Shown piece by piece: positions 48,787-59,400 of a stretch of DNA of 64,000 nt. The stretch spans positions 41,875,967 through 41,939,966 of the forward strand of contig NC_064437.1 in the NCBI RefSeq assembly GCF_023343835.1, written 5' to 3'. The notes under the pieces are model-generated. The model did no database searches. It was not told the origin of the DNA and was given only the letters and a program-made list of their open reading frames with translations. The DNA is from Lagopus muta. Lineage: Eukaryota > Chordata > Aves > Galliformes > Phasianidae. The translations under genes and the position numbers were made by a program. How positions within the stretch are numbered: position 1 is the first letter of the stretch; every line of letters begins with the position of its first letter.

Positions 48787-51700
48787 ATGTCTTTCATCTT
48801 CGAGTGGATCTACAACGGCTTCAGCAGCGTGCTGCAGTTCCTGGGTGAGGCCCCGCCGCGCGGTTCCCTGCGGCCCTCCAGCCGCCGTCCCGGCTCCTTG
48901 CAGATGTCGTTCGTTCGTTCTGGGCGAGGGGAGGGGTTGATGGTGAGGCCCCGCTGGCAGGAAGCCGGCCGGCCCGGGGCAAGTGGGCTCTCTCCTCAAG
49001 GAAGCGATGTGTTACTCCGTGCCCTGCCTCGGTGTCGGCAGCGTGCTGATGCATTCGGCCCATCTTCACGTTGACCCCCTCTCTGGGGCAACAGATCATC
49101 ACGTTACCATACAGCGAGCTCACAGAGTTGCAGGCACTGTTTTACCAAGATTCGTGGCTTTTATTTCTTCTCGGAGCACTGTGAATGGTGAATGCACAGG
49201 TGGCAGCCAGTTTTGGGGAGGGACCCATGGACGTGTTTCTCTCTGCTTGCCTCCAGGGCTCTACAAGAAGTCTGGAAAACTCGTCTTCCTGGGCCTGGAT
49301 AATGCGGGCAAAACCACACTGCTGCACATGCTCAAGGACGACCGGCTGGGCCAGCACGTTCCCACACTGCACCCCAGTATGTCTGCCCTGTGCACCAGTG
49401 ACAGCTCTGCTCTGGGGCTAATGCGAATCGGTGTTTTACTTTCAAATATAGCAGCCAAGAAGTGGTGTGGGTTAGTGAATATCACACACCACACCTGGGG
49501 AGGGAGAGGGCTTCTGATAAAAAAAAAAAAATATCCCAGAACATCCCAAATTGGAAGGGAATCTAGGAATCATTGAGCTCAACTCCTGGATGTGTGATAA
49601 GGGATAGGAAACACAGATTAATAAGCACATCCCTAAGTAAGAGGCAGGGAAGTTATTTTCTCCCATTTGTGAAATCATTAAAGAGTTTCAGTGGCTGAGT
49701 TCATCAGGGAACAGGTATCTGACACAAGGGCCACGTGATGCTGGTGCACATCCCCAGGAACCACTAGCTATAATAATTCCTTTCTTTTTTCTGTGTTCTT
49801 GCTTTCCAGCCTCAGAGGAGCTGACAATCGCTGGAATGACCTTCACCACTTTTGATCTAGGTGGCCATGAGCAAGGTAAGTGCCAGCTCACTGAGGAGGG
49901 TCTGCTGATTTCAATTGTGTTCCCCAGCCACTTTTGGAAAAATCTCCCAAAATGAGGTGCTGGAGGGTAAAGGGAATTGGCAGTACCTAACTGCTTGTAG
50001 CTTGAAAGCCGTGGTGGAGTCAGAAAGATCAACACACTGGAAAGGCGATACAAGTGGTATAACAATAGAGGGACTGACACCATAGAAAGATATTATAAGG
50101 GAAGGAAAAAAGACTACTCACCTGTCTCTGAAGATCTAGGGTCACAGAGGAGAGATCCCCAGAAAGAGATCCTTCCCTAGTGGCAGTCAGCCTTTAAATG
50201 GGGTCTAAGAGAGGTGCAGCCAGGCTCCACCCCTTCCGGTCACACAGCTGAATTGCCTTCACCTGTGCTCCCAGGGCTGACTGGGTTCTTTTCCCAGGTG
50301 ATCAATCAGTGGTTCAGGCCATGACTCAACAGTTACCATACACTGAGCTATTAGTGGAAATGGCTTGGCTCTAAGAAACTGGTTGTTTCAGTGGCTAAAC
50401 GTTTGTGCTTTATTTTGGCAGCTTCGAAAAAAAAAAAAGCTGCCAGCTCACGCTCTGCTGCCTGCCATATTTTTAGCTGTAGAAGGCTTGTATGTCACAG
50501 GCTTATTCTTCTGAATATTCACTGCATTTTTATCTTCAGATTTCCTTTCTAGAAGTCCTAAGAAAAGTTTTTCTGTGTTTTTTTCTGAATACACACAAGC
50601 AGGCTGACGGTCAGGGGTTTTGCTGCAACAGGAACAGCACTCGTCAATATTGCATAGACAGACTCTCTGTGCACAAGAGTTGGCTGCCTGCTGACAAGCG
50701 TCTGTCACCCAGCAATTATCTGACTGCTTGTGAAGGCGGGGAGAGCATGAGCAGGACGGCTGGCTGGCTGTCCCAACCTGCCCCAAAATCCCGAGGGGGC
50801 AGTGGGGCTCTGCTGTGGGCACAGCAGCCCAGCTTTTCTCACGGGAGGTGTTGGTCTCTTGCCTTCCAGCCCGCCGGGTGTGGAAGAACTACCTGCCTGC
50901 CATCAATGGGATCGTCTTCCTGGTGGACTGTGCAGATCACTCCCGGCTTATGGAATCCAAAGTTGAGCTTAATGTAAACTTCACTTTTTTTCTCCTTTCC
51001 CTGACACTTTCGACTAGCTAAATTATAAACAATGTTCCTTTTTGGTGGGGTGGGACTCGAGGCAGCCTCGACGCCCTTGCTGTGGGGTAACTGTAGGCTC
51101 CTGAGCACACTTTAAAGAATTTCGGAAATGGCCCATGCGTCCTGCAAAGCCCTTCTGGGAAGACCCATCCCACGGGAGCTGTAGCACCAAGGAATAACCC
51201 TTGTCGGTCACAGAGCTTACCGAAACAAAGCTTTCCTCAGATGACAGATATTTGTTCTGCCTCTGTGTAACTTAAAGATGTCTTGCACGCAGGCACTAAT
51301 GACAGATGAAACAATATCCAATGTGCCAATCCTTATCTTGGGCAACAAAATCGACAGACCCGAGGCCATCAGTGAGGAGAAACTGCGGGAGATCTTCGGG
51401 CTTTACGGACAGACCACGGGGAAGGTAGGGAGGCACGCGGTCTGGGCACTTACAAGTACATGTTCCTTGCAGAGGGAGGTGCCCTCTGGAAGCCAAGTGG
51501 TTTGTTCCTGTGGATTTGTCCTAAACGTTTGACTGGGCTGAACCTTTAATAACAGTGATGCCCTCGGGCAAGTTTTGAAACATCCCGAGTTGTGCAAACA
51601 CAGCACCCCTAGTTGGAAATAAGGTGCTGCGCTGGAATTTGACAACAGTTGACACGTTGTCAGGCTCTTCTGGTTTTATTACTCCCAAATTTTGTTCAGC

Positions 51701-51968
51701 TTACTGCCTCACCCCATTGTCAGTTCTAAAAGTTAGAGTTGATCAGAAGTGCTGGGTGACAGCAGCAAAGAACTCCGGGTGCTTGCTCAGCCGCTGGCTT
51801 TGGGAATGGCCTTGGGCTGGCCGTGCTCCTGATTTGTCTCTGGGCCTTCAGGGAAACGTGCCACTGAAAGACCTGAACGCGCGCCCCATGGAGGTGTTCA
51901 TGTGCAGCGTGCTGAAGAGGCAAGGCTACGGCGAGGGCTTCCGCTGGCTGTCGCAGTACATTGACTGA
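48787..51968 (+). CDS. SAR1A: SAR1A, COPII small GTPase, complete, 6 coding exons, 198 aa
   Basis: GTPase that inserts its N-terminal amphipathic helix in the ER membrane and starts COPII coat assembly at exit sites. Exons: 48787-48844, 49257-49376, 49810-49875, 50870-50973, 51293-51424, 51852-51968; 597 nt in all, exactly the family length. The N-terminal STAR segment and helix [20 protein letters not shown] lack a myristoylation glycine, as in all Sar1. P-loop GLDNAGKTT (32-40), switch II DLGGHEQARR, nucleotide-binding NKID, and C-terminus FRWLSQYID are all intact. Only a few substitutions are apparent against human SAR1A (for example DRPEAIS for DRTDAIS). SAR1B is excluded by synteny with PPA1 and TYSND1. 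AATAAA at 52707-52712 ends a 3' UTR of roughly 750 bases. Confidence 0.98.
49533..49615 (-). mobile_element. CR1 3'-end scrap in SAR1A intron 2
   Basis: CCCAGAACATCCCAAATTGG, AAGGGAATCTAGGAATCATT then GAGCTCAACTCCTGG; diverged reversed CR1 end beside a poly-A run. Confidence 0.65.
50090..50345. repeat. Unclassified dispersed repeat, copy 2 (SAR1A intron 3)
   Basis: Partner of the copy at 44085-44340, same orientation, moderately diverged. It could be a non-autonomous DNA element or another interspersed family. No coding potential is seen. Confidence 0.75.
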
Positions 51969-52959
51969 TGCAGAGCGCGACCCCGGACTGATCCTGCTCG
52001 CAGCTCCCTATGGACTGTCCTGTCGGGACACAGAAGGCTTCCCAACCCCAGAGCGGCGCGACCGTGGGACCTGGTGAGCGCCCATCCTTGCACAGTGGTG
52101 ACACAACTCCTTTCTATGCTGCGGGGACGCCGCGTGGCTCCGTCCCTCGGGTGCCACGGTTCCAGCAGTGACACGGCCGGCGGGATCAGGACGTGGCACC
52201 GCTCCGTGCCGCTGGAAGGAGCGCGTCTCACCACTGTGGCCAGCTGACTTCAAGAACAACGAGAAAGCAATTCTATTTTTTAAAGAAAGTGTTAATGTAA
52301 ACGGCATCCCTTCTAACTCTTTAGTTTTAACGTTCATCTTGTTTAGTCCAGAGTCTCTGTAGGGTTTTTTAAAAACATATTTAGACTTTTTGCAAAATTA
52401 CCAAACACAGCATCATGATATGGAAGTCCTCGATGAGCAGCAGCCGGCTCCAGCACTCCATGGGATGCCCACACGGTGCCACGCCGACACAGCGAGGGTC
52501 TGGGACAGCACGTGTGGCACAGGGCTGCAGCACTGCCTGCCCTCGGAGCGCCGCTGTGGGACCACGGGGCCACCGGCAGCGGCTGCAGCATGGAAGCGTT
52601 GGACGCTGGCATATCATAAGGTTGTTAGTGTAGGCCGCAGCGGTTTCTTTTCTACTCAGTGGGTTTTTTGTCGAAGTTTCCTTGCTGTCTAGCTCACGTT
52701 GCGTTCAATAAAGACGTGTCTTTCTGCTCTCAGGGTGGCAGTGCCCAGCAGGTGTTTCACCCACTGGCTTCGTGGAGGTGCACGAGTGCAGCTGGCTGCG
52801 GGCACCTCCTGCCCCTGCCACTCGTCAGCAGTCACCACTTTCTGCGCTTCCAGGAGTTGAACGTTGTACGACGGGGGCAGAGTTTAACTTCTGCGTTCGA
52901 TCCTGCAGGTGGAGACACAGAAAAAGCAGCGTGGGCGCTCCCTGCTGCTTTGCATGGCG

Positions 52960-53312
52960 CAACCCCGTGCAGCGCCGCCTACCGTGGTGCAACGCCCCGC
53001 CCGCGCCCGGCCTCTCGCCACGTCGGCACGCTCAGCCCCGCCCTCACCAATGGGGTCGGGCCGCGGAGCTGCCGGTGGCCAATGGGCGAGCAGGGCGGTG
53101 CGGGGCTGTGCGGCGCTGTGCGGCCATGGTGGCGGTGGGGCGGCGCGTCGCTGTGCTTTGCTTTGCCTCCGGTTGCTCTGCGTTGCTTGAGTTGCGTCGC
53201 TCTGCGTCGCTCTGCGTCGCTCTGCGTCGCTCCGCGTCGAGTTGCTCCGCGTCGAGTTGCTCCGCGTCGCTTCGCTCTCCATCGCGTTGCTCCGTGCTGC
53301 ATTGCTCTGCAG
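52960..53312 (+). promoter_or_regulatory. TYSND1: TYSND1 CpG promoter with two CCAAT boxes
   Basis: GC-rich region with CCAAT at 53047-53051 and 53079-53083, followed by a tandem array of GCGTCGCTCT-like units at about 53165-53300 running into the chosen start codon. No TATA box is seen. The gap from the SAR1A polyadenylation signal is only about 250 bases. Confidence 0.6.
53165..53302. repeat. Decamer/15-mer tandem repeat just before the TYSND1 start codon
   Basis: Units of GCGTCGCTCT (about four clean copies at 53187-53230) grade into GCGTCGAGTTGCTCC copies. The array ends about 10 bases before the ATG at 53313 and is probably 5' UTR. In the TYSND1 frame it is free of stops. Confidence 0.85.
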
Positions 53313-55795
53313 ATGGCTGAGGACGGCACCGCGGTACCATGGGAGCTGCCCGGCTGCGTGGTCAGTGTGTCGGACCCCTCGGAGCCGGACGTGGAGCCAA
53401 GCAGTTGCAGCGGGGCCATCCTGTGCCGCAGCCCGGGCCTGGTGCTGTGCCCTGCTGCCATCTTGGTGCCCTTCCTGCAGCCCGACGTCACCGCCTGGCC
53501 CCACGGCGATGCCCTGCCACCCTCGGCGTTGCGGCGCGGGCTGCACATCTCGGTGCTGCAGGCTGCCCCACCATCTGACACCGTGCAGCGGCACGTCGCG
53601 TGCCCGCTGGCCCTGCTGCGCTGCGATGCCTTCGCCCGCGCACTGCCCAGCACGCTCAGCACGGCCGAGGAGAGCACCGAGGCCCTGCCCTGGTTCTGCT
53701 GGCTGCGGGTGCCCGGCCTGGACACACCTGGCGGTACCTGGACGCCCTGGGCCCCGGCAGCCACGCTGCACAAGGGCGCGGCGCTGCTGACCTGCGGGAC
53801 GCCCTTCGGTGCGCTCTGCCCCGAGCTCTTCCTCAATGCGCTGAGCACAGGTGTGCTGAGCAATGCCGCCGGGCCTCACCGCGCCCTGCTGCTCACCGAT
53901 GCACGCTGCCTGCCCGGCACTCAGGGTGGGCCCGTCCTCGCCCTCGCGCCCGCATCCTCCCCGCCGCGTCTCGTGGCCGTCGTTGCTGCCACTGCCGACT
54001 GCCAGGGCGGCCAGGGGCTGGGGCTGGCGCTGCTCTGCTCCCTGCACGCCCTCCTGCAGAGTGCCCGCGGAGTGCTGCCCGAGCTCAGCAGCCTGCCTCC
54101 GCCATTGCCGCTGCCCGAGGCCCACGGCGCCCCAACACTGCGCTGCGCCGTGCTGGTAGAGAGTGGGAGCAGCTGGGGGTCAGGCACGCTGGTGGCCCCG
54201 CGGCTGCTGCTCACCTGCCGGCATGTGCTGCAACGGGGCGCCCCGCTGCGCGTCACCCTGCGGCACAGCACCACGTGGTGAGTGTGGCCCCGTGGGATGA
54301 TGGGGGCTGGGGGTGGGCAACGTGTGATGGGTGTGCAACCCAACGTGGTGGTGAAACCCAACATGAGTCTCGCAATGGGCGTGTAACCAAGTGTTGGTCG
54401 TGCAACCCAACATCGGTTGTAAAACCCAGAATGGACCATGCAATGTGCATGCCACCCAACATGGGCCATGCAACGGGTGTGCAACCCAACATGGTTGGGT
54501 ATCGTGATGTGAGCCATGCAGTCAGTGTGTAACCCAACATAAGCCATGCTATGGGTATGCAAGCCAGTGTAGTTGTGCAACCCAACATGGATTGTGCACA
54601 GGGTGTGTAATCCAAAATAGCTGTGCAACCCAGCATGGGTCATGCAACTCAGCATGGGCCATGTTATGGGTGTGCAACCCAACGTGGTTGTGCAACCCAA
54701 CATGGGCTGTGCCGTGCAATGGTTTTGCAACCTAACATGGGTCTGCAACCCAGCAAAGGTCGTGCAACTCAGCATGGGCCACACAATCTGAAATAGGCCG
54801 TGCAATGAGGGTGCAACCCAAAATAGGTCATGCAATAAATGTAAAGAGCTGGGCCACTGCAGCAAAGAGCTTCTTCCCTTTGGCCACATCCAGGTTTGGA
54901 AGCAATATAAGATGAAGTGCAGGGTGCAACTTGCATTTTTGCAGACCAGACTGTTCAGCATCCCCATGGCCATGTCCATGGGATGGCTCACCCCTAACCC
55001 TGCTTTTTGCTATTTTCTTTATTTTATCCCCATTTTGCACCCACAGTGACACTATCCTGCAGGCCCGCCTGGTGTTCGCCACGACTGACGAATCCCCCTT
55101 TGACGTGGCAGTGCTGGAGCTGCAGGACAGCGTGCCCAGCTTCCAGCCCCCTGACCTTGCCACCACTTTCCAACCCGGTGAGTGCCAGCTTCAGGTCGGG
55201 GGGTACAGGGCACAGTGGGATGCCATGGAGGAATGGGGCTGGGACAGTGGCATCCTATGGGGACAGTGGGGTCCTGTGTAGGGGTGCCATTAGAGGTGTG
55301 ATGGAATGTCCTAACGCCGATGGTGTGGTGCAGGGGAGGCAGTGCTGGCGCTGGGCTTTGGGGCGCTAGGCCGTGCGTGTGGCCCCTCAGTGACGGGGGG
55401 TGTGCTGTCGGCCGTGGTGGGAACCCCCCCGGTGATGCTGCAGAGCACCTGCGCCGTGCATGCTGGCTCCAGTGGCGGCCCCCTGCTCTCTGCTCGCGAC
55501 GGATGCCTGCTAGGTGAGCCCCTGTCCCCACTGCATCCCCAAAGTGTCCCCATTGCGTTAATGCCTTTGGTGACATCTCCCTCCTCCAGGCATCGTGGCC
55601 AGCAACGCACGGGACAACACTGCAGGGACCACCTACCCACACCTCAACTTCTGCATCCCCATCTCCTTGCTGCGCACACCCCTTGCCCGCTATCGCAGAA
55701 GCGGGAACCCTGCTGCCTTCGCCCCACTCAATGCTGCCAGCAAGGGGGCACAGGCAGCATGGCGGCTGCAGCAGCGGCCCCCCAGCAAGCTGTGA
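53313..55795 (+). CDS. TYSND1: TYSND1, peroxisomal trypsin-like leader peptidase, complete, 4 exons, 493 aa
   Basis: Peroxisomal serine protease that processes PTS1- and PTS2-bearing beta-oxidation enzymes. Exons: 53313-54277, 55047-55177, 55334-55513, 55590-55795. The start is chosen because MAEDGTAVPWELPGCVVSVS aligns with the human N-terminus just before the CSGAILCRSPGLVLC block; the frame is open upstream to 52659 (see findings). The protease domain is at the C-terminal end: His304 in LLLTCRHV, Asp341 in FDVAVLEL, Ser412 in HAGSSGGPLL, residue numbers approximate. The last three residues are SKL, a perfect PTS1 peroxisomal targeting signal. The N-terminal half is shorter than in mammals (human 566 aa). 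A variant signal CATAAA at 55822-55827 fits polyadenylation about 30-50 bases past the stop. Confidence 0.95.
54318..54842. repeat. Minisatellite in TYSND1 intron 1
   Basis: About 520 bases of imperfect units built on GTGCAACCCAACATGG plus GCCATGCAATGGGT. It fills most of the 769-base intron 1, between the donor at 54278 and the acceptor ending at 55046. Confidence 0.9.
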
Positions 55796-55977
55796 CCCCT
55801 CCCCCAGAATTGGAGTGCTTCCATAAAAGCCCTCATCTGAGCCATGGAGTCCCTGGTGGTGGCTGGGGTCAGCGGGACGTGGTGGCCCCCCAAGCGGGGC
55901 ATATCTGGGGACAGAGCCCTAGGTAGGGGGCTGGAAGGGCCAGGAATGGGCATGGAGCGTTCGACACAGCACGGGCG

Positions 55978-56117
55978 TTTATTTCACAACACCGCAGCAG
56001 CAAGCACAGCACGGACAGGGGGTCAGGGGCATGGGGGGGACAGGTGGGGGGGAAGGGTGTTGGTGGGTTGGTTTTTTTTTTGCTTTTTTCCCATTTTTTT
56101 CCCAATTTTCGTTTATT
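55978..56117 (-). promoter_or_regulatory. SPOCK2: SPOCK2 polyadenylation signals
   Basis: Minus-strand AATAAA at 55978-55983 and another at 56112-56117, 430 and 300 bases past the SPOCK2 stop. The downstream one lies about 150 bases from the end of the convergent TYSND1 gene. The 3' UTR also holds G, T and A homopolymers at 56072-56240. Confidence 0.7.
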
Positions 56118-56413
56118 AGTGCACTTTCTGACCACGCAGCAGCACGCTAGGTTCTACTCCCCTCCCTCCCTCCCTCCCCCCCCGAAAAATAAAATTAATT
56201 AAAAATAAAACCAAAAAAAGCGCAAAGGGGGGGGGGGTGGGGGGCATGAGCTCAGCCTCGCACTGCTCGCCCCCCGCCCGCCTTGGGGCCCGCCCGGGCG
56301 AGCGCCCCACAGCCCTGTCCCACTTGGAGCCGGGGGCTGCCCCTGCGCTCTGTGCCAGGGGGCAATGGGGCGACAGGGGCTGCCCCCAGACGTGCCCCCT
56401 CCCCCCCCCGCCT

Positions 56414-59400
56414 CTACCAGATGTAGCCACCATCATCTCCTTCACCCGCCTCGGCCTCCTCCTCCTCAGCTTCCTCTGTTGCTTCCTCAGGCTCCTTCTC
56501 CTCCTCATCCTCCCAGCCCACGCCACTGCCAAAGTCTCCTGAAAACCCCACTGCGTCCTCTGTGAGCACAGGGATTACTCAGTGATGGGCCCCCCCAACC
56601 ACTTGGGGATGTCACCACACAGTCTCCCCCAGCTCACCGCAGTCGGGATGGCCATGGGAGCGGGTGCCGCTCAGCTCAGTGCCGTGCTGTGGATCCACGC
56701 ACCAACACTGTGCGCCGCCTGGTTCACACTGTGCCCGCCGGTAGTAGCCGTCCTCATCGCAGCTGGGTACGAAGGTGCCTGCAAAAAACCGGGTCCCCAA
56801 CGCACCCCAGAAGACATGCAGTGCCCGGACCCCCTAGCATGGAGCACCCCAGCCCCACGGCATCAGAGGGGCCAGGACTCCCTGGGACCCCAACTCACCG
56901 GGCTGCACGTTGGCTGCCTCCTGCATCTGCAGCCGCTCCAGCTCCCGCAGGCACGGCGGCTCTGCAGCATCCACACACGTTCAGGGGCTGGCCCCATGGT
57001 ATGAGGTGCATCCCCAGAACCCCGTGGCATGCATCCTCTCTGCACCGCATGCACCCCCCCACTGTATGCATCCCTTGACTCTTCAATGTGCATCCCTCCA
57101 TGGTGTGTATGCATTTCCCTGATGCTGCACAATGCACCTGAGGACCCCGTGGCATGCATTCCCCCAACCCCATAGCGTGTATCCTCCCCGCACTGCATGC
57201 TGTTGTGCACGCAATGCTGTGCAGTGCATCCCCCCAGCACCACCCCCCCTGTATTGCATGCATCCTCCCTGGTGGGCATCCCCAACCCTGCAGCATGCAT
57301 CCCCCCAATGTTCTGCATCTCCGAAACCCTATTATTCACATCCCTCCCCTCTGTCACACCCCAAAACCCCAAGGCACGCACCCCCCCGTTACCCTGCAGC
57401 CACACGCACTTTCTCTCCAGAAGCAGAGGCACCACTCGGCGGCAGTGACGCGCCCATCACGGGAGGTGTCGCAGGAGTTGAAGAAGGCGCGGATGCACGC
57501 CTCGTACTTGTCCAGGTTGATGGCAGCCAGCTCGGGCTGCTCCAGGACGCGGTCCCCACTGGTGTCCAAGCGCCCGAACATCCACCCCACCGCCTCCTTG
57601 CAGCCGGCCGCCAGCGCTGTGGGCAACGATGCCACCATGGGACCCGGCCCCAAAGGGACATGGGGACAAGGGGGACGTGGGGTTGGGGTTGCACCGGTGC
57701 CGGGGGTCCCTCCGGAGGCGTTATGCTTGGCGTTCTCACGCAGGAGCTGGAACCAGTCCCGCAACCGCTCCCCCAGATCGGCCAGGTCCTGCCCAGTGCA
57801 CGGCTCTGCAGGGAGGGAGGTCACGGTGAGGTGGGGGACACCCCCACACTGCACTGACGCACCACTCCATTGTGTGTGTCCCCAAATTGCACCCCCGTGC
57901 CACACAAGGGCATCCCCAAATTGATGGGAACACCTGCACGTTGCATGGGTGCACCGCTACATTGTGCGGACGCACGGGGGCACCGCCACATATTGCACAG
58001 GTGAATCCCAAAATCACCCTCCCATGGCACGCATGCAAACGCACCCCCCCCCCCACTCACCCTGCGTGCTGCCGGGGGTGGGGCAGGGGCAGTGCCCATC
58101 GCAGCGCGCCGTCAGCTGCTTGCCGGCCAGGCACGCCTGCTGCTCCAATTTGCACTGGGGACACAGCGTGGCGTCACGGGGGGCTGCAGCGCCACAACCC
58201 CCCCATCCCCGCGCTTACCGCAGAGCTGTACGTGTGTCCGTCGGAGCCGCAAACGGGCGCCGGGCGGGCGGAGTGGCACGGCCTGCAGCCCCCGTGCTGC
58301 TTGATCCTGAAGGGGAGAGCCACGCTGAGCTCCGTCTCCAAATGAGCTCCGACTCCAAACGCGTACCTCCCCCGCCCTCCCCTCCGCCCCCCAGCTCCTA
58401 CCTGTGCTCCAGCTTCTTGCGGCTGACGCAGACGGCGCGCTGCGGGCCCTGCGGCACGCACACCTTGTGCCGACTGCACTTCACCTTCTGGCACGGGTCC
58501 TTGGTGCTGTCCTCTCCTGGGGAGCAAGGCGAGGAGGGTCGCTTAGGAGCCCCCAGGGAATGCAGCCGCGCACGGCTACGGCTGCCAGAGGCTGGGACGG
58601 GGCCGCGCTCCCCCCTCCAGCCGACACCAACCCCCCCCTCGGTACCTTCATCCGGGGGCTGCCCGTCCTCCCAGCTCCGGATGTAGTCGTCCTGCGGGCA
58701 CAGCGCAGGGTGGTGCAGTGCACGCAGCCGCTTCACGCGGGGTGTGCTGCACACAGGCGGGCACCGCGCGCGCACGGACGCCGCACGTGCACGGGTACCG
58801 CACACGGCCGGGCGCCGCACAGACGGGCGTCGTGCACACAGGTGCGGATCACGCTCACGCACCGCACGCGGCAGGGCATGGCGAGCTGCGCACAAGCACG
58901 GGCACCGCACATCCACCTGCTCGCCGCACACGCCCGCGAGCACCGCGCTATGCACCCCCGTGCGCTCCGCACGCACCCGCGGCACACGGACGTGCATCAC
59001 GCACACGCACACACGCGGACACACGCGTCGCCCGGCCCCGCGCGCCGCACACCGCCACACGCTCACACGGACACCCGCTCGTGGTGCAGAGCGCTGCCCG
59101 GCACAGACCCGCGCACCGCGCACCGACGGCGGCGCGCCGCCCCGCTCACCTCCACCTCCTGCGGCGCGGCGCGGGGCGGCGGTGGAACAAAGCGGAGCGG
59201 AGGTGAGGACGGGCGGAGGGCATCACCCCGCGCCCGCCCCCACCCGCGCCCCGCACTCACGTCTCGGAAGCGGTTCCAGTGCCGGATGCGGCCGCCGTAC
59301 TGCGCGATGGAGGACAGCCACTGCTCGTCCTCCAGGAAATTGCCGCCGGGCGCGGGGCCGGGGCCGGTGGCGGCGGCGGCGCCGGGCAGCAGCAGCGCGG

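Noticed and set aside
52884-54125. 413-codon open frame antisense to TYSND1 exon 1
   Set aside because: GC-rich shadow of the real exon; composition is Gly/Arg/Gln-rich without motif, and no splice or promoter context.
53921-54991. 356-codon minus-strand frame with HGLFWV/MLGCTT repeats
   Set aside because: The periodic peptide is simply the TYSND1 intron 1 minisatellite translated.
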